Under the pieces are notes generated by a model. That model was not told the origin of the DNA and did no database searches. It was given only the letters and a program-made list of their open reading frames with translations. Position numbers and translations under genes: made by a program. A DNA stretch of 64,000 nucleotides from Trichuris trichiura (taxonomy: Eukaryota > Nematoda > Enoplea > Trichinellida > Trichuridae), in the NCBI GenBank assembly GCA_037903355.1, contig JBAJFE010000020.1, forward strand, positions 1 through 64,000, given 5' to 3'. Below are positions 1-10,578 of this stretch, piece after piece. Each line of letters opens with the position of its first letter. Position 1 is the first letter of the stretch.

Positions 1-1195
1 AATGCGTTCGTAAAAAAGGAAAGGCTGAAAGAAGGGTGTCCCGGTGCGTTGTTAACGATAATACCGACCACGACAGGAAAACACTGAAACCTGGATGCGG
101 AATTAAGTACGCTGATGATAAGATATTCGTTTGCCAACGATTGGAAGGAGGCATCGTAAAAGGTAGCCTGCACGATTATGACGACTCCAAGAGTGTATAC
201 GAAGCAATGAAACCGTTCGGCGTGCGAATATGCTGACCAATTTCACATGACATTATGGAATAAAAAGATCATTGTTCACCTATCTTTCTACGTTCGGATG
301 CATCTCTGCTTTCTCCAACTTAGCTAACAAACACCTACCTAAGATCAGAGTTACTAGAAACGAAATAATAAAATGTTATACCAGCCGTTTCCGCAGTTTC
401 TGACCATTATCAACCTATTTATACCATGAAACGTAGAAACACTGTTTTCAAAGCTTTAATTTGAAAATAATGTACTTAACTTGAATCGCACAGAGACAGA
501 CATTGCAGATTTACTGTGCGAGCTAACACAGAAAGTAATTACAAGTATCAGACTTCATTTTTCTCCTCAGTAGCCTTCCGTGGCCCATTTTATAGTGTAA
601 CATTCCAAGCGCTGTCTTACGCGCGTGAATCTGGCGGCTGCACGGGATTAACCTTGAGAGTGGGTGGTGGCGAGGCGACCTTGTCCGTGCACCACAGCTA
701 CTGCTTGACCAACGCATAAAATGAGGGCACCAAGGGGAGATGGGCCCTGGAGTGCGAAAACAACTTGCTGTTGTTTAACTGAAAGGCACACCTGGATGCG
801 AAAGGTCTGCGTAACTTAGGGGACAATACAATTTACAGTTGCGAACGGATTCGCCCGCTTAGGAGAATCATGAAATTTTGTCTCTAAGAAGAAAACTACA
901 AACATTTACTACTAGAAGAACACAAGACGGCAAACCTATTAACTAAACGATTACTGCTTCACCCTATCGCCTTAGACCAATTCTTTATGCATCCCATTGG
1001 TCAGCTGTACACAAACGAAAAGAACTGGACCAACAGAGAGCAAATAAAGCCAGCGGCTGACCAAGGGTTAACACAATACAGTAGACCATACGCAGGTAAG
1101 TATTTCTAATGGCGGGAACTCTCTTTAACGGACGGTTCAACTACATATATAAATCAAATTCAAACTGAAGACATGAGAAAAGCCTAATAGGACTG
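1..1195. other. No recognised gene
   Basis: Short open frames occur (a 66-codon plus-strand frame at 36-236, overlapping frames near 516-719) but none resembles a family I know, and none has a convincing exon set. AT-rich non-coding sequence is the simplest reading. Confidence 0.4.
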
Positions 1196-1389
1196 GGGAC
1201 TGTAGGACAACGGAGAACAGCCGAAAGTTTTATTCGAAAGTCACTAACTAACTAACTATAATCTGTACAAAGTGATACGCAGGCAACGTCCAGGTCCCGA
1301 TTCGCTACATCACTCCCTCCCTAGATGCGACGAGTCCGCCAGGAGGCCACTGGAAGGTAACCTGTCGGCTTGGGGGCAGAGGTGTGTCT

Positions 1390-2001
1390 TCAACGTCGTT
1401 GTGCCGGAAGGCGGGCTTGGTTCGATCGATTGCGACTGTCATCGGATATCCGCCTGCGTATGGAGGCGCCAACCCGGCTGAGAATCCGGGCTCCCTGATA
1501 AAGATATGCGAGCAGTCTTTGAGTGCTTCGCTGCAGAAAATGGGAGTGGAACTGGCGGCGAGGTGGCGTGGGACGCAATTGGCGCATAACCGCCTTGAGC
1601 ATGCTGGCAAAATTCGTTGGGTCCAGGTCTCCGGGAGGTCTCGTTGGAGCGAGACCGATGTCTATTTTGAGGGCGGTTCGTATTCCGAGCAGCACTAATG
1701 GCAGGGCAGTAGTCCATCGTGTTTGAGTGGCCTGCGTGCGTGCGATAAGAGCTGCCTTAAGTTGTCGGTGAAAACGTTCAACCAAACCGTTAGCTTGCGG
1801 GTGGTAAGCTGACGTGAAGGTGTGATCTATGCCGAGCAACTGGCTTAGCGAAGTCCACAAATGGGAGTGGAACTGGCGGCCGCGGGTACGAGGAACCGAT
1901 CGTTGAACCGCTACCGCCGGAGCATCCAGGTGTTGTTGTTTTGGCCGTAAACCCACTGGAACGTTATCGTAAACGAATACGTCGTCTGAAACCACCAACA
2001 C
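1390..2001 (-). pseudogene. Ty3/gypsy integrase remnant
   Basis: The minus-strand frame reads like the end of a retroelement integrase core: GRQFHSHLW, then LLGIDHTFTSAYHPQANGLV and ERFHRQLKAAL, matching the family pattern of a Tyr-His-Pro-Gln motif followed by a conserved Glu. After that the reading continues in other frames: 1305-1610 has the C-terminal pattern with PPYAGGYP and VAIDRTKPAF typical of gypsy integrase tails. At least one frameshift therefore separates core and tail. The 20-bp string ATGGGAGTGGAACTGGCGGC appears at both 1541 and 1861, suggesting an internal rearrangement. No active enzyme is expected. Confidence 0.8.
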
Positions 2002-2112
2002 CTCTGAACCTTGTTGGTGATTACTCGCCGGATCAATTGGACAAATGCTTCGTTGCTCGATGCAATGAGAATTACGGTGTAAAAATGACCGTGGATGATG
2101 TCAGAAGAGCTT

Positions 2113-2310
2113 TCATCCATTACGAGTACGCTTTGCTCGATGTGGAAAGGCATTTGCGTCGTCAATGCGAACTAACCGGCATCCAATGCAACATATGTCG
2201 TTCGGATGAAAAGGAGCCGCCAAACCGTAGCAAGCTAGATGAACAACGACGTCGCATTTACTGCAGAACGGTTTGGACAGGAAACCGTAGCAAGGGAAAA
2301 CTTGTATCAC
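2113..2310 (-). other. PHD-finger-like reading frame inside the LTR element
   Basis: Directly after the primer-binding site the minus strand encodes a Cys/His array. With residue 1 at position 2310, Cys16-x2-Cys19, His24-x2-Cys27 and Cys41-x2-Cys44 have the spacing of the second half of a PHD zinc finger. The local sequence CSKCDVVVHLACYGL resembles the Cys-Asn/Asp...Val-His...Cys-Tyr-Gly segment of JADE/BRPF/AF10-type PHD fingers. The first four ligands are not visible. The 13-bp string AAACCGTAGCAAG occurs twice (near 2223 and 2283), which could mark a join. A captured host exon fragment is my inference; a chance Cys-rich frame or an unusual Gag zinc motif remains possible. The plus strand is also open here (1941-2375), with no family recognised. 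Confidence 0.35.
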
Positions 2311-2766
2311 TCACGGGTCACCAATGTAGGACAACGGAGAACAGCCGAAAGTTTTATTCGAAAGTCACTAACTAACTACCGTAATCTGTACAACGTGATA
2401 CGCAGGCAACGTCCAGGTCCGCGTTCGCTACAGGGACGTTATAGTTTGACTCGTGATTCAACTTAACGTGTATTCCAAGTTGACGCGCTGCTTCGTTCAT
2501 ACTAATCGAGTTCAGTAAGTAAAGAATAACTGTCATTCAATGTTTCATCCTTCCCCACAGGTTTAAACGCATAAGCGGTAGAGCACATGCGATAATTTTA
2601 GCGCCATGAATTCAGGGAGTTGAACGAACAGCCGCAAAGTAACTGTAGCGAACTAAAGGAAATAGACCAGCCAATTTAAACAAAAAGAAAGAATCAGAAT
2701 TATAACACGCGCATCCAATCAAAGCTAACGAACTGTCCACTGGGGACGAAAAGCGTCAAATCAAGG

Positions 2767-3021
2767 TCATCGTACAAACGATGGGACTCTTTTTAACTCT
2801 GCATGAGTTCGGTGTGGACGGAAAGATACGTTCAGTGCTCCAGGCGCTTTCAGAAGTTGCAGATGTGCTTTTGAACTAACTGTAGTTTCGGCTGTCGGAC
2901 CTTTAGCACCTGTAACAAACACTGTGTAACCGTCAGGCCGCACGGATTCTTTGTTCTCGAGGATTCCGTTGGGTACATTCTTGTACGAGTAAGCGGCTGC
3001 GCTAGTGAACAACTTGGCCAT
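2767..3021 (-). CDS. Hypothetical 84-residue protein or exon
   Basis: An 84-codon frame starts at an ATG in a good context (CAAGATGG) and ends in TGA. Composition looks protein-like (mixed polar residues, no low complexity), with a basic C-terminal third. I recognise no domain, signal peptide or membrane segment. The CAG/AAG upstream of the ATG could also be a splice acceptor, so this may be an internal exon. It lies between the LTR element and the outer edge of the left palindrome arm and has no copy in the right arm. Confidence 0.3.
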   Translation of the reverse strand: MAKLFTSAAAYSYKNVPNGILENKESVRPDGYTVFVTGAKGPTAETTVSSKAHLQLLKAPGALNVSFRPHRTHAELKRVPSFVR

Positions 3022-3422
3022 CTTGAGATGGAAGCTGTTCAGGCAAATACATCTTTGTAAGTTCAGTGGTCACTGTTTCGACTGGAAGGGTAAGGTCTAG
3101 TGCTTTGTTGAACGTTAACTCGTAAATGCAGAGTGATTCCTAGTTTTCATCGCGCAGTCGGCAAACTAAGTGCTCATGCAGCTTCCGTGCAGGTGGTATG
3201 CTTCTGAGAATAGCAGAACGGACAAGAAAATTATTAATGAAACTGTAGCTATTGTACACCCTCAAGTACGCCTTGAGAATGCAACGGTTAAAACCGCATT
3301 CATGTTCCAAACAATTTTTACTTTAGCAACATTTCATTTAACGCAGACGAATTGCAAGGTTCGATGTAGACCTTAAGTTCTATTTGAGTTCCCATTCATT
3401 TTCATTGATCCATTTAAGAAAG

Positions 3423-4894
3423 ATGGACTCGAAGGATGGATCGCAAAGCTCGGACGATAGGATAGTTGCCGAAATGATATCTGCCTATTTAGCTCAAAAT
3501 GGTAATTAATATGGACTTCTAGTGTATCTCCGTATCATTCCTATTTTATTTATTCATAAGGGTGCTCCTGCTTTGCTTTGTTGCCTTTTCCTAACGTGAA
3601 CGGTAACAATGGCGAGCGTGGATAATAGGAAGCCATTTTTTTACACCATATTTAGGTTAGCTCAAGCCGCATAACCCCTTGTGCTTAGAGAAACTGAAAT
3701 TTTATTGCTAATAAATCTGCGTTAAAAGAACGATTGACTTTTGTCATGATTTCTGGTTTTTTCATTATTCCGGTGGACTGGACTGCCTCCTTCGGATCGA
3801 TCTGTCAATTCAAATTGTAGTAGGTTAAATCTTCCTTTTTTTAAAGTTTAAAGCATTCACTTTCCTGGCTTGAGCATAAGTCGTTATAATGCACCAGCAG
3901 TGTCATAGCCCGTATTCCAGTTAAATTTTGAGCACAGCTCCTTGTAGGAACAGTCGTAGAGACGGAACTTAAGAATTAGACTGCTTTGCTTCCCATTCTT
4001 TGATGAAACTGCCGATAGATTTATTTCTGCCTGCAGTTTTCATTTTCGGAATACCTAAGGGCATCTCCTTTTCTAACTATTCAGGCTGTTCAGTCATGCC
4101 CTTGCTACCGAACTATTCCGTGTAAGAAAACACGTCTTAAACTTTCCTTACTTGTATAGCATGTACCTTCGTTTTCCTTCCAAGTATTTTCAGGCTTTTC
4201 TGAAACAGCTCTCCGATTTGCTATGGAGTACGCAAGTTCAAGCGAATCACCTCTAGGTGGCAGTATACCTGATCGTGCCTTAGAAATTCTGCTTACGTGT
4301 GGTTTGGCCTATTTTTCGCTCGAGGTTGGCGTAATGACAAAAATACTTTTTGAATTACAATATGCTTCATTCTAGAGTGCCGATAGAGCCAACAGACCGC
4401 ACTTAACCGATTGGCAAACTGCCCTTCGCGAAGCGTCCAATGACACGTCTTTGTATCCATTTTGGAACAATCTGAGCTTTTCATCTTGTCATTGGGATGA
4501 ACAGAATGGATTGTCATCAGACACGGAAGAAAGCTGCTCAGAGTCATTAATCAAAAAAGAACAACCTGATGAAGAAGGAAAAGAAGAATGTCATGAGCAA
4601 GGAAATAAAGATGGTCAAGTATTAGTAGAGGCAGAAGGTTATGAAGGAAAAGAGGAAAACGATGATACAGAGGATGGCAATTCTCAAGAAAGAAAGGAAA
4701 ATGAGCAACAGGAAGAAATAGAAGATGAATATTTAGAATACGATTGTGATACAGATGGGGAAGAAAAGTATGAAGACAGGGATGAAGATGATTATGAAGA
4801 AGCACATGAAAATTGCACACTGATAGAAGAAGATCATTATGAGAAAGCAGAGGAAGATAGTTATGTGGAAAAACAAAGTGATTATAGAGTGTAA
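3423..4894 (+). CDS. Candidate gene: LisH-like first exon and long acidic last exon
   Basis: Model by eye: exons 3423-3501, 4085-4119, 4194-4235 and 4376-4894, all with GT-AG borders and compatible phases. Exon 1 starts MDSKDGSQSS and ends with MISAYLAQNG, close to the LisH dimerisation pattern (Leu-Ile-x2-Tyr-Leu-x3-Gly). The last exon begins near RANRPHLTDW and becomes strongly acidic (Glu/Asp with Tyr and Lys) to a stop at 4894. No enzyme motif is seen; acidic LisH proteins are often nuclear or nucleolar, but that is only suggestive. Exon 1 lies just outside the palindrome (edge about 3605); exons 2-4 lie inside and are mirrored at 29344-30550, so only this copy could have the first exon. 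Exons 2 and 3 are weakly supported. Confidence 0.35.
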
Positions 4895-5576
4895 GGAAAA
4901 ACATGTTACGATGCGATCGAAAAATACGATTATGAAGAAGGAAGGATAATTTAATCCCTGCAATGGTTTAAGGAAAGAGGATATGTGAAAACTGTATCAA
5001 AGCTACAAGGTCAATATGGCTAAACAATTCACAACGTGAGCAAACAAAATTCTCAAAAAACTATTTCCTCAATGCATGAGTTGGCATTTTCAGCAGAAAT
5101 ATGAGCTCAGTTCTTGCCTAAACCACTAAGGCTGTGGAGTCCAACAGATGTGCCAGCGCAAATGAAGCTGTGTTGTCCAAAATAATTTCAGGAACCCTGC
5201 GTACACCACGTCAAGCAAGTTCAACATTGGACAGAACTCTCAGCTGACTGGTAGGAAGGCTTGTAGAAAAATTCCCGCACAGCGCGCGAAGCAACAAAAG
5301 CAAGCGACAAGATCATCCTGACAAAATATTGTATTAGTATGTCTGTGGATTTTCCTCGTAATTATTGCCATAATGAAAGGTAAGAATAAATGTTACTTTT
5401 CGGTTGGAAAGACTGTCTTTGTTCTGCACAAAGTAAGTCTTCAAGCTTAAGAGTAATTGAGCTGCACCATTAGAACAAGCGGCATAAAATGGACTTCGTT
5501 AGGAAATGTTTTGGACCAAAAGATGGTAATGACAAGGGATCTTGCAGTTAAGATTGCCACTGCAATACTAATTCGA
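4895..5576. other. Arm sequence without a recognised gene
   Basis: Sequence between the acidic exon and the transposase remnant. It is mirrored at 28657-29343 but more diverged than its surroundings, notably around 5110-5220. No frame, tRNA or repeat with a clear identity was seen. Confidence 0.4.
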
Positions 5577-6626
5577 TTATCCGCACCGGACACGCACGTC
5601 CAGCGGCTGCAGAATTGACATGCGCTCAGGGGGAATTAGGGCTGTTTCTATTTTACATTTCTTTAAATGTGATTTTATTGTTTCTGCTACGTGACTTCGG
5701 AATGAATCCCACACTAGTATGATTCTGTTGTTGCTATATCCAGCTCTTTTTCTCCAGATGTTGTGAATCCATAATCTCACACCCTGTTCATCCATCCAGC
5801 CGTTCTCATGAAAGTGGACAAAGGCGCCAGAAGGAAAATCTTCCTTTTGCCTCCTTTTCCTCTTAAATATGACCATGGGCTTCAGCTTCATTCCATCAGC
5901 TAGGCACGACAGTGCCACTGCGAAGTGAGCCCTTTCATGGCCCCTGCTCTTCACTATTATAGATTTTGTACCTTTACTGTCCACGCCTTAATTCCCAATC
6001 ATAGCAAAAAATATTGACGCTTTATCCATATTACTGATGTTGCCCAATGAAAAATAATTTCTTTTTGTCAGAGTACTGACATGCCTGGAAATACAATTTC
6101 GTGAGATAGAGTACAGTTTCATTTCTTTTGTAAAACAAGGCTTCGATTTCTCCTTATTTGGCGATCGCACGCTACGCTTTTTCAAAAAAGATACGGCAGC
6201 AAATCACGCAGCTTATGCTCTAAATCCAAGGGCATTTTTTGTGCAGTTTTCGTCTTCTGCTTCAGGACGAGGTCCTTCCATTTTGTAAAACGGCTGCACT
6301 ATCCAGTCGCTGCGGTAAAGCCGTAGAATAAGTGTGGGATGCAGTGCACTCAGTTCATCGCTTTATCTGTCTCGTCCGTCCTTGTAATAATATGGCCGCT
6401 GTTATCATACTCATTCTCCCAAACAATTCTCCAATTCCGGGCAGTAAGCGAGGCCTGAGCGCCTTGCGCGTTTTTTCTTCAGCATCTTCAGGGCCTCTTT
6501 CCTGATTCCTCCGATTATCACCATTTTCAGGGTAACGCCATACTTCCTGGCCGCTTGTGAATTGTTGCTTTCTTTTGCAATCTTGACGACTTGCAACTTA
6601 AATCTAGCTTTGTAGCTTCTCGTCAT
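5577..6626 (-). pseudogene. pogo-like transposase pseudogene, left copy
   Basis: The N-terminal frame (6626 downward) has a CENP-B/psq-type helix-turn-helix with SQAARKYGVT. After a broken middle, the C-terminal frame (5984-5577) has the pogo/Tigger DDE catalytic region: CLADGMKLKPMVIFKRKRR, ENGWMDEQGVRLWI, ILVWDSFRSHV and SILQPLDV. The reading ends right after that last motif, where intact proteins continue with an Asn-Lys-Pro-Phe segment, so the 3' part is lost. The Asn-Met-Asp-Glu-Thr element that carries the first catalytic Asp is altered in this copy. Stops and frame changes separate the pieces, so no function is expected. The right-arm copy shares the same truncation, so both descend from one already dead element. 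Confidence 0.88.
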
Positions 6627-6785
6627 AAATCACAAACGGAATGCACTAAGTAAAGCTGAAAAATTCCTTCGGTAAGGAAACTTATTCTCCGTTAGTCACA
6701 CGGCTTTTTCAGTTGCTACTATATGCGCAATCGAGAGCGACACGCGATTAGCAGGAACAAATTTAAACGAAGCCGCAGAAGACAA

Positions 6786-6817
6786 CTGCGTTCAAACTGT
6801 CCCCGTACGTCACTGTA
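6786..6817 (-). repeat. Candidate 5' terminal repeat of the pogo element
   Basis: On the minus strand, upstream of the transposase start, lies TA followed by CAGTGACGTACGGGGACAGT, a plausible pogo-type end beginning CAGT next to a TA target. The matching right-arm site is 27415-27446. No partner end was found beyond the truncated 3' side. Confidence 0.35.
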
Positions 6818-6833
6818 ACGTACGAACCAACGA

Positions 6834-8700
6834 CGGACAGTAATCCAAAGGAACAACTTTATCTTGTTTCAAATGCTAAAGCCTAAGCAGCACCGCCTTC
6901 TACTTTTCACAAACATGAAGCGAATGGAGACGCAAACTGTTCAACGTTTCGGCGAAAGAACAACACATTTCATCCTCCTTGGTTATTATCAGCTAACATG
7001 TCGCGTTTTGCTTGTCTAGCTGACGCAGCAGAGGATAGGAAATCACAGCTCTTGAAGTTTGATGATAACTCAGCGTGACCTCTATCAGTACACAAGTAGT
7101 ATACCTTATCCATATCGTGTATGGCATAAATATGTCCTGTAGGCAAGTATATACACACTAGACGGTGCATGTAAGGCTATAGACCCTGTATATTACAAAC
7201 ATGTTATTTATAAGCAATGTATACAGTGTTTCAGCCGTATATACATCGGACATCCCCATTACGCAAATTCACACAATATAGATACCACATCGACGCCGTA
7301 GAGACCATTTATGGTGTAGATATTCTATTTGTAAGCAATGTGTATAATGTAGATATCATATATAGCGTAAACATTCCTTGTATGCAGGTACATATAGCAT
7401 ACATACTACTGCAGTGGGTGCGCTTGCGCTTTGATCAGCACAACTGCTTCTGACACAACTGCTTAATTTCGCTTAAAGACGCGTTTATAAACGTAGGTCA
7501 CGGCAGATGGTCGGCATATGGCCAATGTTTTTCCGCCGGGGAGACGCGCCATCTCTTCTTCTATAATCATAGTCACGTGCATCTAATTAGTTTACAAAGC
7601 AAAAGGTTTTTCTCTACACTGCATGTGTACCATAGAAATCGCATTTAAGGAGGTATTTTGCTTAAGGGCAAAGTATACTGCATGAATGCCGCAAATTCCA
7701 CGAATAGCTTGAATTTATACCATATAAAAGCTCTATATTACGTGTGTGCTGTAGAAATCTTGAAGAACAGAAAATATCTTAGTGTAAGGAACATGTAGTA
7801 CACGTATGCTGTATATAGAATACGAACGTGCTGGCTACGTAGTTAGTACACATACTTTCTATGTATTAAGTATACTGGATTTACAGCAAGCAAATTGTAT
7901 ACATGAATGCAGATATGGCAATAGGCCTGATTGCTTCTAGGCCAAGTTGACTCAGAGTTAACTTGGATAGGGCAAACTGAAGCGCACTCATTCAAACGTA
8001 ACTCTGCTGAATTGGGATTATTGAAAGTTCGGATAACGAAGTCTCAGGGTACTTCTTTATCTAACAACACCTCATATATACAGTTTATCTTAGCTTCGAA
8101 TGTATACCTCAAAACAAAAGTAATTAACCAAGCAGTTACGCACCCTTCATTCAACGCCTTGTTCATTGTCACAGCCGCTGTGCCATTTCGCACTCTCTAA
8201 ATTTGTAAGACCTTTATACCAGGTACAGTGGGTGGACGGAGGAACACGCGATTTTAGATGAAAGAGTTTTTACTAAAAGAGCCACAACCATGTTGAAACT
8301 TTAATTATCAATCGACATGCAAACAGCAAGGTGGGGAGGGCTGTAGAAACTGGGAACAACCAAGACGTTTCAAAAGGAGAGGGACAGCATACCCCAGTTC
8401 TAAGAAGGCGTCCAAGTTCCATAGCTTGTCCGCCTCTCGGCAAGGAAAATAAAAAATTTTACCTTAAGACAGTAGTACTGTTTTGACGAGTCTAACTATG
8501 CGATTTAAAAAACAAATTCAGTTAAACGGCCGTTTTGCCTTACCTCAAATAAAAATAAGATCACTTGACGGATGAACAAAACAACACAACGACGTCATTA
8601 TGACAAAAAAGTTTCAGGTCAAAACCGAATCGGAAATAAAAATACATCCCATAGTCACTTTTGTTCAGCGCATTATTGGTTGCATACAGTGGAGCAGCCA
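6834..8700. other. AT-rich arm segment with many GTATAC-like palindromes
   Basis: From about 7190 to 7910, short palindromic strings such as GTATAC, GTACAC and ATATAT recur every few tens of bases. The right arm repeats this at about 26280-27060 and adds a roughly 36-bp insertion near 26585. Frames at 6970-7170, 7217-7453 and 7931-8200 differ at several residues between arms and show no family; I do not call them genes. Confidence 0.4.
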
Positions 8701-8709
8701 GAAGCAAGG

Positions 8710-9945
8710 TGATCTGGCAGAACTAAGCAGCTTTCTGTGTCATAGTTGAAAACAAGGAGACATATTGAGCAGAAAGCTCACTGCATTAACGCCATTCAAC
8801 TACCGTTTCAATTTTTTATTTTAATCATACATTCCGATTCCCCATGCCCGTGCCAGTTCTAAGTCGGTTGTTCAATGCCGTAAGAAATGAAATAGTATGG
8901 AAGAGAAAAACGCCATTGAAACACACTAGATGAATTAAGCGACTGGCCATTTCTCGCGTTGAATTGTTGGAGAATACATTGAGAAACATTAGGCAAACAT
9001 CAAGCTTCGTATGACCCTTTCTGGAATTTCTTTTTTCAGTCACGACAGGAAGTCTTCCAAACGAACAATAAAACCATTTAACTAACTTTTCTCTGTCAGA
9101 CTAACCAAAACATCCTCAGGATTGTCTGATGAAAACTTAAGTAACCACTTCAGTGTAGTACAGTAATGTCGCCGAACACGTATGAATTTTAATTCTCCAT
9201 TGTTTCGGTAATCCGAGACCCTTCGTCGATTGTTGTCTATTTGGAAACGTAAACAGCGATTTGCTGCATGTCTTTCCCATTCGTTATTACAGCTTTCCAA
9301 TGACAACAGTCTTCTGTTTGAGAGCAAACCCCCCCCCCCCATGTAAGATACGCTAGCTTCAACAATATATCGTTGAACTCCGAATCGATGACAAGATCGG
9401 CATTCTTAACTGCAGAAAGTTGCGATGCTATTGGGCTTATGTAGCGGAGCCTGCGCACGTCCGCGAGCCCAAAGCGGGCGCCAGACGTTCGCGGGGGCGT
9501 ATCGTTCAGGCAGGAGCGTAAACATTTCCGGCTCCGCCAGCCGCTGATCCTTCGCTCTGTGCCAGCAATCTGACTAACGCGCAGGCCAGGCAAATAGAGA
9601 TAAGAGAGTTGTTCGTTCGTGCTTGCTGCTGGTCGTCTGCGTGGTGCAAGCTGTCGTGTCGAGAATAAAGCGTTTGGTAACGTATTTCTGTGTCCGCTTG
9701 CCACTGGGTTTCTGACAGCTTAGTAATCCAATTAATTTCATCCAAAGCAAGCATTCGGCCCAATTCAAAGAGTGTCGGCACCAACGAGTATACGTCTTCT
9801 CTGGTAGAAATGCGATGACGCAATGGCCTTCGCGTAGAAAGCAAAACACACCACATAGAAGTTCCACCAGTGTACCGCAGCTGCCGCCATCACAATTGGC
9901 CGTCGACAAATACTCAGACAACAGCCTTGCTCTAATCATACGCCA
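8710..9945. repeat. Near-identical, GC-richer block shared by both arms
   Basis: This block and its partner (about 24275-25490) differ at about one base that I could find, while flanking arm sequence differs every 20-60 bases. It is richer in G+C around 9430-9600 and includes a 12-base C run. Several overlapping minus-strand frames (9237-9704, 9506-9856, 9574-9939) are open in three frames at once, as happens by chance in GC-rich DNA, so no gene is called. It lies just downstream of the three-exon gene and could be its 3' untranslated region, a solo LTR or another repeat. Confidence 0.65.
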
Positions 9946-10011
9946 TAGGCGCGAAAATAATTAACAATATAACTTTTTTCTTTTTCGTTTCTTCGTAACG
10001 GGTTTCTTAAC

Positions 10012-10578
10012 TTATTTTTCTAAAGTTTTTTCGCAAAATTTGACCCATTTCCGGGTCAAATTCCGCGAAAAACTGTAGGAAAACAAGAATATTACTGCGT
10101 CAAAACACCGCTTAACGAAATGCGATACTTTCCTAACTTTTCAACCAGATTGCCATCAGCCAAAATCGATTCAACATTATCAGCTTCCGCAGACTTGACA
10201 AATTCTGGCTACCCCTCGTTATGTAATTCAATTTTTGAAGACTCATTTTCAAACGCTGTTTTTGACGATGAAGAAGTAAGGTTCCCCGATTCTAAAGTGC
10301 CAATGCTTGCCGAATTCAGATTGGGAATACACGACTCATTGGGTGAAATATGTTCTTCTGAACGTACAACGGTAAGGGGCGCAGCCGCAAAAACAGTTTT
10401 TTCCTCACCTACCTTGTAACAGTGAAAATGAACATTTTGACTGGATTCTCAGACACCTTAGAAGCTCGCAGAATTTCTGATGTGCCGTTTTCGAATTCCA
10501 ATCCGCACCACGGGACTCCAGTGATGAAACAGGTTTGTCTGCCTTCTTCATTTCGTTTCTCACGACGGCATCACCCAT
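10012..10578 (-). CDS. Three-exon gene of unknown function, left copy
   Basis: Exons 10578-10413, 10357-10129 and 10072-10012 join in frame through introns of 55 and 56 bp with GT-AG borders, giving about 151 residues. The start is MGDAVVRNEMKKADKPVSSL. Exon 2 is rich in Ser, Asn and Glu; exon 3 encodes a short basic tail and includes an inverted repeat (10026-10071) that would form a hairpin with about 20-bp arms. No domain, signal peptide or membrane segment is recognised. The right-arm copy keeps the same exon lengths and splice sites despite several amino-acid changes, which supports a real gene. The C-terminus is three residues longer here than in the right copy. Confidence 0.6.

Larger units (their letters stand above)
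1201..2432 (-). mobile_element. Internally deleted Ty3/gypsy LTR retrotransposon
   Basis: Two direct repeats of about 108 bp (1201-1309 and 2325-2432) begin TGTAGCG and end CCTACA on the minus strand. They are flanked by the identical 5-bp duplication GGGAC (1196-1200 and 2433-2437). Next to the 5' LTR is a primer-binding-site-like TTGGTGACCC (around 2315-2324), the type used by CsRn1-like Ty3/gypsy elements with a tRNA-Trp primer (family knowledge). Beside the 3' LTR is a purine tract AGGGAGGGAG. Between the LTRs lie an integrase remnant and about 380 bp of unrelated-looking sequence. The element is only 1.2 kb, so gag, protease and reverse transcriptase are missing and it is non-autonomous. 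The LTR carries an AATAAA signal. Confidence 0.88.

Noticed and set aside
1941..2375. A 144-codon plus-strand frame across the LTR element
   Set aside because: It runs antisense to the retroelement and into its LTR; no family recognised.
9330..9341. C run and its mirror, plus the C run at 60541-60553
   Set aside because: Simple homopolymers, prone to sequencing error; not functional evidence.
9237..9939. Three overlapping minus-strand frames of 116-155 codons (mirrored at 24277-24961)
   Set aside because: All three frames are open at once in a G+C-richer block, none resembles a family, and identity between arms is explained by the conversion tract rather than by coding.
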